NCBI GenBank assembly: GCA_012064415.1
Contig: SSNU01000247.1
Coordinates: 868,629-932,628 of the forward strand
DNA: 64,000 nt
Origin: Gyrodactylus bullatarudis
Lineage: Eukaryota; Platyhelminthes; Monogenea; Gyrodactylidea; Gyrodactylidae
Direction: 5' to 3'
Shown: positions 11,934-30,125 of the stretch, one piece after another
How positions within the stretch are numbered: position 1 is the stretch's first letter
Layout: each line of letters opens with the position of its first letter
Position numbers and translations under genes: made by a program
The notes under the pieces: model-generated
What the model was told of the DNA's origin: nothing
Databases searched by the model: none
Seen by the model: the letters and a program-made list of their open reading frames with translations, nothing else

Positions 11934-14900
11934 ACTGCCAGTAATTCATCTTGATAAATTTATTATTTTTCAATGAGATTGTTCACTACCTTGTTCATTT
12001 AATTTCGAAGTTAAAATTTTGTTGAAACTTTATCGAAACCCAACTATCAGACAATTGCTAGATATATCTAGGCTCAATTAATCATTAGTTCATTGCTTAA
12101 TACAGTAGTAGTAGGAAACTTTACTACTCTAGAATTTTAGGAAACAAATAATTTTTTTCGAATTCCATGATGAAATGGGCTGATAAGATGAAAAAATTTC
12201 GAGTAAATCAACCTGACCAGAATTAGGCAGTTCTTCGAATTTTGAAGAAAAAGCTTAACCTCTATAATTTGGATAATTTTCCTTCAAATCTTCGTAATCG
12301 ATAAAAAATTCCGGGTCAGAAAAAGTGGAAATTTTTTCTAATTTTTTTATCTTCATGTAGGTTTAAGGATGAGAAGAATACCCTCTTATCCAACTGAGAT
12401 ATTAAATTAGATAAAATTTAGTTTGTTTACTAGACCTGTCAGCCGAGAAATTAGAGAAGGCATTAAGTCCTTAGTCAGTTACCCAATTTCTCTGTGATGA
12501 TTTCTATAGAATTTCTTGTGTAAATAAAAGTGGTCTTTTCTCTCACATAATGAGTTTGTTTATTTCCTCGTCTTGTTTTTCCCCTCAGATATCATCAAAA
12601 TGCATTTCATTCATGCGTAGATTGACGAGATTCTCTCTCTCTCTCTTTATCCCTAATCCAAAAGGTACACGAGTGTAATATGAGAACCTATTCTTTTTAC
12701 TTGTTGCATTGTTTATAACCAAAATTATCTCCACTTATTCACACAGAATTTTTAATTTTATTTACATCTGACTCTTGGTTCATCTATAGTTCGCAAATTC
12801 ATTTCTTCAAGCCCTGTCTCAAGAGTGTAGCAAGCCAAAAGGGGACCTGACCCAGAACCTTCCCTTGTCTCATAGACAAATTGAGGGTTTGTTTGTTTCA
12901 AGGTTCTCATTCAAATCTCTTTTTACTATATAACCCCCATTAGAGAATGATTAATTTATCAGACACCAGTAACAAGTCCATTATATTCAATATTCTTTGA
13001 TTATTATGTAGGCATAGGTTGTTTTTCTATAAAATATAAACTTTCCACAATGTGGTATAATAAAGTTTTAATGCTTCTCTCTATCTCTCTCGCTGTTGAA
13101 TGCAACATTGATTCAAGATTTTTTTATGGTTAAAGCCCAGTTATTGTACTGTGCAGATTATTGCATTGGATAACCATCCCCATTCACCTGATTTCCATCT
13201 TCCACACTGTTGATTCTTTAGGCTTCAATACCTGTAATAAGTTTTCTTTTTTTCTAGGATACATCTGAATTTCATCTTGAGGAACTCTGAAACAGAACAT
13301 CTATAGTTTTTCTTCCCAGACTAGAGAGTGGGACTCGTGAACTTTCCTCTCCATCGTAATCAATCAAATCTTTTTTAATGTTTTTTTTTTCTTAAGAAAA
13401 TAGTTTTTCTTGGTAAAATTATGTCATTTGATTTAAAGACTGTTAAAATGTCGGTTAGAGATTAGTTGCCAAGACTCTTGAACTAAGCCATATATTTATA
13501 TATAATAGTAGTGAAAGCCAAGCTCCATGTTTGTGTTATATATGCTAGTCCATCAATAAATTACAAAAGAAAAACAACCAAACTTACAAGTTGTCAGAGA
13601 GAGAGAGAGAGAGTATTGCACATCAAACCAAGAAATCCTCAAGTGGCAGTCGGGAACAAGACAGACTCAAAGAGCGAGAAAGACACTTTGTCCCTCTGTT
13701 GTCATGTTTCTTTAATGTTATTGTTTTTATTGTCGGGATGTAGGTTTCAACGCAAGTGAGCTTACATGTTACGCTTAGTTAAACATGAAAAAGTTTTGTT
13801 AATGTGTCTCCTCCTCTTCGCCCAGCCAGTGTAAGATAATGGGTCTCGGATTGAGTGAAACCATCACTTCTTGTTGCTACATAATGACCAATCGAAATTT
13901 AGTAATAAAAAACTTGTGTGTGTCTGTGTCAACCTTCATCATGATATCACTGTCACGATGAAATCATCTATAAAAGAACCAATCAGTTTATTTTATTCTA
14001 ATCTGCATCGAAGGGCAAACTCCTCAGTTTACGACCCTGAAATTCTCTTTCGTAGTCTAGTTTTTATGACTCAAACTGTAATAAATAAAATGATGTTAGC
14101 AAATCTAATGTTAGCCAGTATAATTCAAATCAAGTATACTTACTGGTACATACCCTTTCCCTTATTATTATTAGTATTATTGTAATAATTATAAAGCAAT
14201 GTTATTTCAACTTTATTTGTTTAAGTCGACTCAACATCTCCTTGTTAAACTCATGATACATATGATACTGGGATATTGAGGGAGTCAATTAGTCTAAAAG
14301 CTACCCTCCATTGTTTCTCTCTGTCTCTCATTTTAACTTTACCAGTTAGTTCGTATGAACAACTACACGTTTACTTTAGCCCATTATCAAGTGTTGGGCA
14401 TTACTACATTACAGTAAAGTTATTCACTGTTACCTAGACTATGGAGTTCTTTTCTTCACTTGAGCAGTTTCGACCATATGACTTTCGCCCCTTTTGATCT
14501 AAATTTCTAGCATCTCCGAATGATTTTCACTTCACAATAACTTTTTGGTTTAAACGAAATCTTATTTTATGTATTTATTGAAGATACATTCACTTGTTAT
14601 TTAGCATAAAACTTGGATTAATTGACACCTTTTTGTTAACATGTTTTACCAGTAACTTCCTTTGTTATTTTCATGTTTCCAAATTGATTTATCCGGGATC
14701 GTTTATTCTGCTGAGTGCTCTAACAAGAATTTATACATTTCAGTTCACCTCTCTATTGAACATAAAATAGTATTACCATGTACTTATGTAATTACAATTA
14801 TAACTAGAGATTAGAGGTTATTGGAAAGAAAAGATTCCTGATCTAGTACTAAGCTGATTTCGAGTAAAAAGACTATTTTTATATTATCCAAGTGAGGACA

Positions 14901-17157
14901 TATCGATTAAGATGAAATAATTGATTTATTTACATCGTTATTCCCCAAAAGTTATTCAATTGACCGACAAACATTTTTATTTATTCCTTTCATCTCAGAA
15001 TGTCAAAGTATTTTTATTCATTCCCTATAGTATAGTAGTACCAGATGAATAATAAAAGAAAAATATATATATATTTCGACTGCTTCTTGTGGTATGCATG
15101 AAAATAAATGAATGAGTGGGGAGTGAATACAACTAATCGGATCATTTCATTCAAATTGAAAAACTCCACTACTATTCATTCATATTATCAAGTGATATAC
15201 ACACACACACACATACAAAAAGCACATTTGATACACTCATAAATATAGTAGTTTTAAAATGTTATACAAATAAAATAATAATAATATTGAACAAACTGGA
15301 GCTGTTAGCATTATTATTGCTGTGCATAACGAAGAAGGAGAAATCGATAAAATCAATAATTCACTTTACCATCAGCTACCACTTACTTGTCATAGATTGC
15401 TTACATTTCCCTTAATTCTCTCTCAACCCAACCTAACCCCCTCTACCTATGACATTTTTGTTTTTTAAGTTATTCTTTGCCCACCCTACCCCCATTATAA
15501 TAGGATCTCTTGAGGTTTAAAACTGAGAGAGAGGGACAGATCAATATTTTCGTCTCGTTTTGAGCAAGGTTCAAAGTTAGCTATGGAAACCCATTGGTCA
15601 ACATCTGCCAAGTCTGCCTTTATACAATGCAAATAAACTTTTATGCATTACGAGAAAATGGATTATCTACATTTAAATTAATCATTATCAAAAGGTAACT
15701 TTTTTATCTCTCCTGTTCATCTTTCATTAACTCACACGCAGTACCAAATGAATGGAAAGTGTCTTTTCTTATTTCTTAAATGTTCCCTGTAAACTATTAT
15801 ATATACTCAAACTTGTATCTTTTTGCTGGTAGTTTGACAACTAATAATAACATCTTTTTAAAAGTTGATACAAATTGCTCAGGAAGGGTTCTTCCTCCCT
15901 GTTAATTAAATAGAATTTGCTTGCTTGGAAATTGTAAAAGATACAAGGGAAATATTAGATCGACTTTTTAACTCGATTCCTCTATTAAACGTCAATCTTC
16001 CAGCTTCCTCAGTCATTCGTCCCGAAGATGGATGTTTTTCATATACGTAACTATATAGTTTTCATATACTTATATATATCCTTACAATAACTAATACAAA
16101 CATACAAAATTTTTCAAGGTAGAAAAATAACGCTTTCTAGATCTTAAGTTGAGATAAAACGCAAGATCTCCTGATTGGCCAAGCAAAAGCATAGTCACTC
16201 CAATAGGGTGTATGTACTTGATTAAGGAAAATCTCCCTTCTCTTCTTCTATTCTAATGGAGGGGGAGGTAGGAATATACTGGGTGGGGAGTACATCATGT
16301 ACATCATATCTATCCTTGCATACATCATTCACACATCTTGATTCTCATTGGTCAAGAGAGACTGTTTTTTCCCATACCTTTTATATTCCTATATTCATTA
16401 GATGCAGCTATTATAATTGCAGGGAAAAATCAAGGCAATTCTTTAACTAAGCGTATTATCATTTGAAAGATCTCTCTCTCTCTCACTTCGTTCACCTCGC
16501 AACAGTCTTTATACAGTCCAGAGGGAATTTTGAAGAATCATTTATCTCAAATCATAATCTCAATCTCGTGGTGATCGTAAAACCAGTGAGTGGATCTATA
16601 TCACTACATTACCACGATAGCCCAAGGAACCCCTTTGGATATTTTTAACTTTATTCCCACTTGGACAGTATTCCCAAGGATATTTACATGTTGAAATATT
16701 AAGCCTAATAGCGAGTAAGTAGTTCTCTTCCTGTATGAGACCCAGTTTTGTTACATAAAATTTTGCATTTTGTTCTTGTCCTAATCTGATACTTGAAGAT
16801 TCTTTTATTCATTTGTAACATTTGTTATTTCAGCTAATTAAAAAAAAACATTACATTCTCCCTTTAATATAATAATATCTGCTCTATTTTATGTTATTTC
16901 GGAAGTCCTCAAGGTCGCCTCGACCCTTGAAGAAGATAACTCTGAAGAGCAGAGAGGTTACATGTGTGAGTGTACGGGGACGACACATTGTAGTTTTTGT
17001 TCCCTCTCTCTCTCTCTCTCTCTCGTACATTACAAACACATTGTATCAGATTATTATCTAAAAAAGAAAACATTTTTTTGGCTTGTAAATATAATGCAGT
17101 AAATTATTTGTTTTACAATTTTTCAGTATAAACCAAGACAAGACCACAAAAGGAGTC
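11934..17157. other. Gene desert upstream of the GATA gene
   Basis: No supportable coding exon in 5.2 kb. It contains CT/GA microsatellites (for example 12631-12648 and 17003-17024), a CA run near 15200 and an AATAAA at 12533-12538 that could end ELP3 transcripts. A pyrimidine-rich stretch ending TTTTTCAG just before 17127 could be the acceptor of a 5' UTR intron of the GATA gene, so untranslated exons may lie here. The open frames at 13511-13759 and 16256-16648 read through simple repeats and look non-coding. Confidence 0.6.
17003..17024. repeat. (CT)n microsatellite before the GATA start
   Basis: Uninterrupted CT dinucleotides about 130 bases upstream of the GATA start codon. Similar tracts are numerous from 12 to 32 kb. 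Confidence 0.85.
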
Positions 17158-20929
<3,772 letters not shown>

Positions 20930-20988
20930 ATTTCAAATCCCCATTTCCCTCAACCCCCTTGATATGAACGTTGGTTTTAATCTGAATC

Positions 20989-20994
20989 AATAAA
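20989..20994 (+). terminator. Poly(A) signal of the GATA gene
   Basis: AATAAA 60 bases after the stop codon, followed by AT-rich sequence. Suitable for 3' end formation. Confidence 0.6.
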
Positions 20995-22889
20995 ACACGA
21001 GAGAATACATTGTGATATTTGATAATTTTCATCTTGCCCCAAGAGAAGGATGAACGATACCTTTAAATTGTGAGAAGATGAACAGAAAATATTTAGTCAT
21101 ATAAATACAAATATATTTAGACGATGAAAATTCCAAGAATTTGACACAACTTCCACACGATAATCATCTTCAGAACTACTCGAAATTGTTATTAATATAT
21201 ATCTTACCTATTATAAATACAGTACAGTTGTTACATTACCACAAGATCTAACAAGATGTAATTGAGACTCTATTTCAAAACATTTTCCATGTATAAAATA
21301 TTATCAGCATATTGTAAATTGTGAGAAATAAACTAAAATTCTTAATTCTTTCATTGTTGATTTCAAATCAAAGGCTTGCCTTTTAAAAAAGAATAATGTT
21401 AAGGGGATGGGACGTAAACAAAATCTAGCGTGGGCGAGAGAGCACTCGATCTAACTGCGCATTTATTTTCATGCCATTTGTAATCTACTAACATTATGAT
21501 GGTGTCTTGGTCATTAGCTTACTTTATTCGCCCCATGTGACGAGGAAGAGGAACGATGGAGTCGTATGAGTTGTGAGTCCTTTCTCTATATCATCATGTT
21601 GTTCCATTATCGAATAGGGACTTTTTGGGTACTACTTGTTGTTGTTGTACTAGAAAAAAAGAAATCAAACTACTGGAGAATACTTGAAAATTTACTTTTA
21701 AATATGCAAAAACTACTACTGCTTGCATACATACATTAGTGGATGGATGCATTATTAAGCTAATATCCGTTTCCCGTAGCAGCATACTTTGCCCGTAATA
21801 TGTGTTCCTTTTGAGTTCTTGTTGTTTGTCTTCAAAACTTTCTCTCCCTCTCTCGTTCTCTGCTCACTTGCTTGCTGGCTTGTTAAATGCGTGAGAGATG
21901 GAGATTCCTTTGAAGGAGAACACACTATATAGAGTTCTGTTATTTTTATTTTCCTCTCTCTCTCTATTCCAGGAAATGCAAATCTTTTCCCCTCTTTCAT
22001 ATAACTGCCCTTATGTTGTAAATGATGTTGTTGTTGTTGTAGAAATTCCTTTTTTCCTAGGCGCGTTTTCCTCTTTTTTTTCTAGCCTCAAAAGTTAGAT
22101 AAGCATCTCGCTCTCTCCCTGTATATGAATGGCTCACCTCAGCTTTTGAACTGGGAACTAGTTGCTAATGTTCCCTCTACTTTTTTTGTGAGTTGTACTT
22201 GTTAGAGTATACTTCCTCTCTAATATCTACCTTGTACAATGTACATACATGCATCTAGCAGTAGCAATGTTGAAATTTTGATTTTTAAAAAGGGGGAATA
22301 ACAGAAGTCACTTTGGAGATCCACAATGTGTTCTTGCCTGCCATTAACTCTCCCTCTCCACTGAGAATGTTCGCCATTTTGTTTTGAATTCAAAAATATT
22401 TACAATATAGAGAAAGAGAAATATATATCCCTAAAATCGTTAATTTGACGTTTTAATAACGTCTCCAATAATAACTTATGTTTTCTCGCAGTGAAATTTA
22501 TTGAAAAACTTCATTTTGAAAATTTTTCTCTACAATTGAAATTATGCAATACAATGAGCATATCTAAAATTTAATAAGCAAAACATAACTTTAAACTTTT
22601 CAAGTTTATACTTTTTCTTGATAGACGATAGGCGAAGAAGAAAAATTCCTATTCTAATCTAGTGTTTTAAATTCTATCTAGATATTCATAATTTCTATTT
22701 AAGATTTCCAATTTTCAAATTTGCGCCACCATTTGTCAATGAATTTTACAACGAAAAATCTCAAATTTGGAACTGTTGGAAACGTTGTGATCTTTTTATA
22801 TCTGGTTTTTACGTTAAATTAATACACTCTGTATACACCACGAATATATCCGGCCAAAAAATTACCCGATTTTATGGAATTAGAAATAT

Positions 22890-23567
22890 ATGCATATAAA
22901 GTTGGGAATCTGTGATTTTTACGAAAAACTCGGTTTTTTCATCAAAAATTCGAAAATATAAAAGTTTTTTGGAATCCTACTCATCTTTACGATTTGAAGA
23001 AAAAAATTCTATAAAAAATTCATTTTTATGAAAAGTATGGTCATTTTTCAAATTCCCATTTTTTTGAACATTGAAATGAAAGTTTTTGTTTATTTGAAAG
23101 TGGGAGGCTGATCGAAAGAGGTTTTTCAGGATTAAGATTAGATAATAAAGCTGAATAGCACCTTCATATTATCGACAGTTACCCCATTTTCGAAAGATTT
23201 TGAATCATCGAAATTTCATTGATTTTCAAGTAGTGAAAATGATCAAAAAATCGAAATTCCGCTCCCAAACGATAATGTGATTATGCATAAGATCAGATTC
23301 AGTTGAATTGATTTTCTTGTCTAATCTTGATCCTGAAAAAACTCTTTCGATCAGCCTCCCACTTTCAAATCAACAAAAACTTTCAGCTCAAAGTTCGAAA
23401 AAATGGGCTTTTGACTATATTTTAATTTTTTTCCCGATTTTTTTCTTAAAAGTGAACAACATTGAGTAGGATTCCAGAAAATCTTTAACAAATTCGAATT
23501 CTCGATGAAAATATCGAGATTTCTGTAAAAAATTATGGATTCCCTATTTCATATTAATTAGCTTTAT
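22890..23567. repeat. Foldback (long inverted repeat) element, intact copy
   Basis: Two arms of about 240 bases in opposite orientation around a centre near 23235. The left arm has GTGGGAGGCTGATCGAAAGA (23102 on). The right arm carries its complement around 23340-23357, with TCTTTCGATCAGCCTCCCAC. Outer ends are also inverted: GGGAATC near 22904 and GATTCCC near 23538. No open frame, so non-autonomous. Related copies occur at 29.6-30.1, 51.3, 52.6, 53.9-54.3, 54.6-55.2 and 55.6-56.2 kb. The LINE remnant starts right at its right edge. Confidence 0.8.
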
Positions 23568-23568
23568 A

Positions 23569-24549
23569 TTGGAACATCAAATTTATACAGTTTTTAAACT
23601 TCTAAAGTATTTTGAAAATTACCTGACGAATAGACAACAATTTGTAGAATGCAATGGTATGAAATCAGAACTAAAATCTCTAACTTCGGGTGTTCCACAA
23701 GGATCAAGAGTTGGTCCTCTACTATTCTATTTGCTGAAATCCAAACTGAAAATTTCAAAAGTATGCAGATGACTCCAAAATAGTTTTCGACTTTAATGAA
23801 TACTGTTGCTACAATAAATAATGAACTTGAACTCATATCTGCAAAGCTCAAACATCTAGGTCTTTCTCCAAACATAGTAAAGTCATTTTACATAACCCCA
23901 TGTGAATCAAACATCTTTGATCTAAACATTTTTATTGGGCAAACAAAGATCCTTCCAAAAGAGCTTGTAAAAGACCTAGGTGTGGTATATAATTGGAAGT
24001 TTGAATTCACACAGCATAACAAGGACATCGTAAAAAAGTTCATTGGCAGATAAATCCATATTCACAAATGTGTTAAAACCGACTCAATGAAGGTCCTTCT
24101 ATATAGAATATATGCTAGACCGACAATAGAATATTGCTCAGCAGTATGGAATCCAGAAGGAAAAAATTGGTCTAAAAAGATTAATACAGCATTCAAGAAA
24201 TTCAGGAGAAGGCTTTCTCCTTTTTTCCAAGACGAATTGGGTTTTTCGAGAGATAACTTGAGATTAAGACGAGAACTCAAAAGCATATTTCTGATCAAAT
24301 CATCGCCAATATTATAGAACACAAACCGCTCAGGACTGAGATCAAATACTCCTGAATTCGGACAGCTAAAAAAACTTGCCATTTTTAATAAATGTAAAAA
24401 TATTTTTTTTTAATTAAACAGAACAATTAAAAATATGAGATTAAATGAATTTAAAAAAGAACTTAAAAATAAGGTTTATAATGAAGAATAATATTGTAAA
24501 AAATTAACATAACACATGTATTGTTAATAAATTATTATTATTATTATTA
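23569..24549 (+). mobile_element. LINE remnant, 5'-truncated reverse transcriptase
   Basis: 3' end of a non-LTR retrotransposon of the jockey/CR1/L2 type. RT motifs are visible in shifting frames: ENYLTNRQQFVECNG, then SGVPQGS, then YADDS near 23761, then KDLGV and ARPTIEYCSAVWNPE. Frame changes near 23760 and an in-frame stop near 24051 break it. It ends in a (TTA)n tail at 24526-24549, as many LINEs do. The 5' end is missing (typical dead-on-arrival copy). Confidence 0.85.
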
Positions 24550-25546
24550 AAACTCTGATTACGGAGCACGAAGAATTTAATGGAAGCATCAAATAGAATT
24601 ATTATGAGCCTAGAATCGAATAACAATATACTTGATGATGTTCGGCAATATTACCGTTCAAATAGAAAAGTGTTTCTTTTCTCTAGTATCTAAATAAAAT
24701 TTAGCACAAACATCGAGTATGTTACATCGTATTTTATTGTAACACTAATCAAATTTGAGTAGTATTCATTTAGTCTTTCGGTACATGCTCTTTCTTATTT
24801 CATTTATTCCTCTACGCTTGTGTTGTTTATAATTTTGACATTGAATGTCATTCATACTTGGCGTACATGGTCTCTCATTATTTTTTTAATAAACCGTGCA
24901 TAAAATCTATCAATGGGTAGTTACAAAGATTTAGATTTATTCTTTCCATTTTGAGCACATTTAACTTTTCTGTACCACTAACGCTAATACTAATGCTGCT
25001 GTACTAATGTTCATGCGAATGCTTTTTTCATTCATTCAGATTTCAGATTGCTGCCTGACGTTTCCAGTGCTGTCTTGTTCAGTGTTCCCTTTTTTTGTTT
25101 CAATCTGATAAGAACCATAGTAAAGTAGGCCAGGTTAAATTCGACAAGATAAAGTGAAAAGGGGGGGCATGAAATTATATTCAACAAGTCCACAGTTTGT
25201 TTTAATCTCAAAATTGACGGCTTAAGTTTTCACATTTCATTGTAAATTTCCCATCATCATGCCCAATTTCAAGATGTGTGTTTTTCAAGGCCAAATTGGA
25301 AATGAGGGGGGGGGTACGGGGGACAGATTGAGACTACAGCTAGCTAGCTAGTTAAATGAGTGATATTAAAGTTGCCTAGATATTCTTGTTAACTACACTA
25401 TAATACAGAATATGTTCTATTCATGTATGTATGTATCAAAAGCATGAACGAATTATAATGATGATGAGACAGAAGAAGATCGTTATCTCATTAATCAGCT
25501 TAATCATAATAATAATTTCGATATGCTCAAAATAAAGGAATGAGCG

Positions 25547-25560
25547 AGAGAGAGAGAGAG
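25547..25560. repeat. (GA)n microsatellite
   Basis: One of many GA/CT tracts in the desert around the GATA gene; another lies at 25818-25842. Confidence 0.8.
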
Positions 25561-28505
25561 CATGACATTCGTCTACCATCACACTGCGACCAACATTTTA
25601 TTTTTACATTTTCTTGTTTTTTTTCTCTCTTTATTTCTTTCTATTTTTCAAAGTAATAAACTCTTTTCGTACAAACTTGCCAAAAATTAAGGAATTCCTT
25701 CATTTTGAAAGGGAATGGCCTAATCAAATCCATTAGTAGGATAGTCTACATATATTTTTGCCCAGAGCTAAACTTGTTTCCCATACACTCGTCTCTCTGT
25801 CTTACGAGGGTCTTCTCTCAGAGAGAGAGAGAGATAGAGAGAAACGAGTGAGAAAAGGGACACCTGAGCTTAATTCTTTCAATTTAATTCCATCTTGAAA
25901 AAAAATCGGCTCTCCCCTCGCCGACACACACTGTCCATTCAAGGTTCGTATAAACCCCTTAAAGCATAATTACTAATTTTCACTATCCTATTGGTTTATA
26001 ATTAACAATAAAAACATTCACTTTGTACTTTGTATTTATATATAAGGTATATAGGTGAGGTTGAGGAGTGAGGTGTTTTTTTCCCTTCTACCAAAATCAA
26101 TTTTGTCCTAGCATAACACAGGAAATCTTACTTTGGTGATAACAACAAAATTAAATCTTTAATAACATAATAAAATAATAATTTGATTACATATCAATAA
26201 ACACTTTTGAAATTAATTATAGGAGTAACAGCGTCAGTTTTTCGTTTCCCATTGTAATAATTATATGGTACTTTGTCGCCTTTCATGATCAATTTCAAAA
26301 TAAAATAAAAGCAAAGAGAATTTTTACAAAGAATTCTTTCGTTAAACTTGACATGGCAGTAGTTTTTATTTTATGAACCAGATCTACAGCTATTCTTGGA
26401 GAATTTGGGAATGTATTTTTCAAGGTTTCTGAAAACCAATTCAAAAGGCGTAATTTTACCCTTTTGAGAAAAAAAATCGAAAATATTGAAGATATTTTTT
26501 CAAGAAACCACTATTCTATTTTTGTTAGTTTTAACATTGTATCATCTTATTTTCTTGAGTTTGAATTCTTTCTTTTTGTAACTCCTGAATAAAAAACGGT
26601 TCATTGGACTTAGGAGGGATTTTTTCAAAGGGTAAATTAAAATTATGATGCTCTCACTTGTCCTCTCAATCATACATACTCAATGTGACTGACGGATAGC
26701 TTTGACTTTATAAGAAAAAGTAAAAATGGCTCCTGATTCATGTCCCAAAGGATTCATGCTTTGTCATGAGAGATCTTATTCACAGGGATTCATGTGAGAT
26801 TGATGTGTCCACTCAAGTAGGACACGAATCTCGACTCTTTCCTTTTCATTTTTCTTAATTCAATCGGAGGGGAGGGAAAGGTTCGGTTGAAAAATCACAT
26901 GTTACATCTTGTTAAATACATTCCTTTTATATCTACAAGTTTTTTGATTTTAACATTATTAATAATACACAATAAAAATACTGAGAGATTGGTGGAGACA
27001 TGTTTTCTTTTCCTTCTTAAAGAGAGAGACACAGAGAGACCCTTTAGTGCACTACATATGGGATAAATATTTTTCTCTCTTCACGGAGCTCATAGTGTAG
27101 TTGAATTATCATCATTTGAATACTTTTCTGACCATGTCTAAATGCAAGTGATGAATTAGACCCTCCTGGAGTTTAAACATGATTGAAAAATACATGTTTA
27201 ACTTCTACTAATAAAAAGGAGAAAACACATTTCCCAACAACATGGTAAAATTTTTTAAAAAGTTTGGCACGTGAGACTAAACCCTAGCATTTATACTTTT
27301 TTTCGTGCAATCTTTCGATCTGAATTTCATTACCATTATTTACATTCATCAAAGTGTGTGTGTGTACATATATGAGAAATTTCTTTTTTCTAACAAGAAA
27401 GGAAACAAGGCAACCAAATGTATTATTATTATGAAATTTAAATCACTAAAAGTTTGCCTTTTGATGATGAAAAAATGAGATTTTTGTAAAAACAAAATTC
27501 ACCCAAATTCACCGAGAATAGTACAGTACGACCTGAGACTTATCTGTAGTAGTATTTGGCAACACAACAGTTTAAGAAAAAGCTTCTCCGACGCTGATTA
27601 AATAGGACGCTATTTCTTTTTTAGGACCCTAAAAATTTAGGCAACTACAAAAGTAAGGACTTGATGAAAATTGATAGGTAACTAGAATTTATTTTATGGT
27701 GAGGAGATGGTTTTTATAGGAAATAGAATTAACGTGTAAATATGTCTGACAGTGTGAAATCAACATTGAGACCTAATATAAAATAGCCTCTTATCAGGCC
27801 CTAATAAATTTCAAAAAAGTTAAGTAAACTAAACTTGAATTTCATTCATCAATGGATAGAAATGAGAATAGGCCTCAAACAGCCAAAAGACTTTTTGATG
27901 CCCTAATAATTATAGATCATGTAGATCTTGTTCTCAAAGGTTTTTGTATAATACAGGCACTTTTAAAATTGAAGCAAAATACTGTTATTGTCACCTCTTT
28001 ATCTTTCTTTAGATAATCCCTAGACCTTGATGATAAATTCGGGAAATCGTTGGTACGAAAATGAGTTTAAAAATTTCAACCTAGCCTGTAATTTTAGTGT
28101 TTCAATAGTTTTTTTCTGATTTTTAAAATCCATTTGATATTTTTAATTAATAAAAATCTTAAAATTGGTAAACCTGTCAATGGTGGGACTGGGGTAGGAG
28201 TTAGAGTGAACAATCTGTCAAGCCAACCCCAAGGAAATAAGTTGCCTGTCCCTCGGAATACTGATCAGGGATGATGACTTCTTACCCAGTCCTGCTCTCC
28301 TTGTGTCCATTAAATAAATTTTAATTTTTCAAGTCAAAAAAGTAAGTAGGCTAAATAAATGAATTGGATGAAAAATATATGTACAACTACTATAAACTAT
28401 GGGGCAGAAAAATGGGAAAGATTTCCTGACGAGATAAACACACATGAGGATAAGTGCATTATAAATTACTTTTTGGGAAATTTTTACCTTTCTAGTTAAT
28501 GTTTT

Positions 28506-28527
28506 TCTCTCTCTCTCTCTCTCTCTC
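28506..28527. repeat. (CT)n microsatellite with adjacent CA and GA tracts
   Basis: Uninterrupted CT tract, followed within 60 bases by a CA run and a GA run. Confidence 0.85.
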
Positions 28528-29559
28528 CCGTTCTACTCTTGATATTGTACAGTGAACACACACACACAACAAGAGAGAGAAAGGGAGACGTCCATAAATC
28601 ATCACGAGAGTCAAGAGGAGGAGTGTACATTTGATAATTTTGTAAAATTTATTAATCTCTCCTCAGTTTGACGTTGAGTTTGGAAACTTTTGATTTTTAA
28701 TGACAGAAAGGTTAAAGAAGAACCATCATCATAATAATAATTATTATTATCTATCAAGAGAGTGACCATTTTTTTGTGCCCAACATGTTAACTCAAATAT
28801 ATGGGGTCATCAATAAAGACTCTTTGTACATGGGGATTACATATATACAGTACAGAGATTAATTTATCACAAGAGTCTATTAAAGAGAGAGAAAGAGAGT
28901 AAAATGATTTAACACGGAAAACTGAGAATGGTGAGATCTTAACTGTAGTGTAAACCTTTATGATGAGGCAGCGCCTAAATGACTGTGTAGGGAGTTAAGG
29001 ATGTTTTCAGAGTCACCAATATTTACATTCTTTGTTTTAAATATGAAAAGTGTGCATTTAGTGGCAATAGAAATATGGCTTTCATCTGATTATTATGCAT
29101 TCTCCCACTGAACGAGAGATCTACTAACGTTCTCCCTATCTGTCATTCATCATTAGCCTAGATTGGATTGACTCCCCACCAGACTTGGGATAATCTCGCC
29201 CCACTAGCAGGTTTCATATATATGTACTTGTTTAATCTTGATTTAATTAGATTCACGCGTTTAAACCTACAAAACCGCAGGTAATCTTCCTCTCTGGTCC
29301 TATCTGTCAGAAGGGAATACATATCTTATTTCCAGTCATGTAGAGATTACCTAATTAAATACTCTTTTCATTAAATGCATACCGATTTACTCACAAGTAG
29401 CCTTTCAATATTATCAATTTTATTATTATTATTGCATGGTCGTTAATGATATTTCTCCTTTGATTTAAAGTTTTCCACAGATTCCAAATAAATACGCATC
29501 CATAAGCAACTACATGGGGGAGTATGAAATAAAAGCTGTAAACTAGATAGATCTAAAGT

Positions 29560-30125
29560 TGCTTGAAATGCAGTTACAAAAATCTCAATTTTTTTTTAAA
29601 AATTCGAATATGATGAAGATGTTCCTGAAGAAAATACGGTCATTTTTCAAAGTTTAATTTGACTACTATTGCCCCATATAGCCCGATTATTCATAGTCGG
29701 CAATTCGCAGGTCCAAACAGTATCACATAATTTAATTTGTAATTCACGATTCTCAAATATATAAACTTGGATAAAACAACCAAGACTAGACTGGTTTTCA
29801 TCTACTCATTAGTAGATGGGAAATTCAATAGAAAACCGACTCTCTTAGATGGAATCAAAAGAATCTTTATTGAATTGAATATTCAATAGAACCTGATTTA
29901 GAATAGTTTTATATGATAATATAATTGTATTTATATAAATTTTGCGTCTTTTTCTCGATAGGGTTCAAAGTTCGAAAAATGGTAATCTGGGATCAAATCG
30001 AAATTTGAAAAATGACCATTTTTCTTCAAACGGTAAAAGTTGCCAACATCATTTGGATTCCAAAAAATCTTGAAAATATTCGAATTCTAATTGGAAAAAT
30101 TAAAATTCCTATAAAAATCACATGA
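29560..30125. repeat. Diverged copy of the foldback family
   Basis: The left part has AAAATTCGAATATGATGAAG near 29600. The right part, in inverted orientation, has CAAAGTTCGAAAAATGG near 29970, a GGATTCC motif near 30056 and ATATTCGAATTCT near 30078. These are the same landmarks as in the copy at 22890-23567. The centre differs. Confidence 0.55.

Noticed and set aside
13511..13759. Open frame of 82 codons upstream of the GATA gene.
   Set aside because: It runs through GA repeats (RERERV) and has no family resemblance.
16256..16648. Two small open frames before the GATA gene.
   Set aside because: Composition reflects CT repeats (LSLSHF); no plausible splice links or homology.
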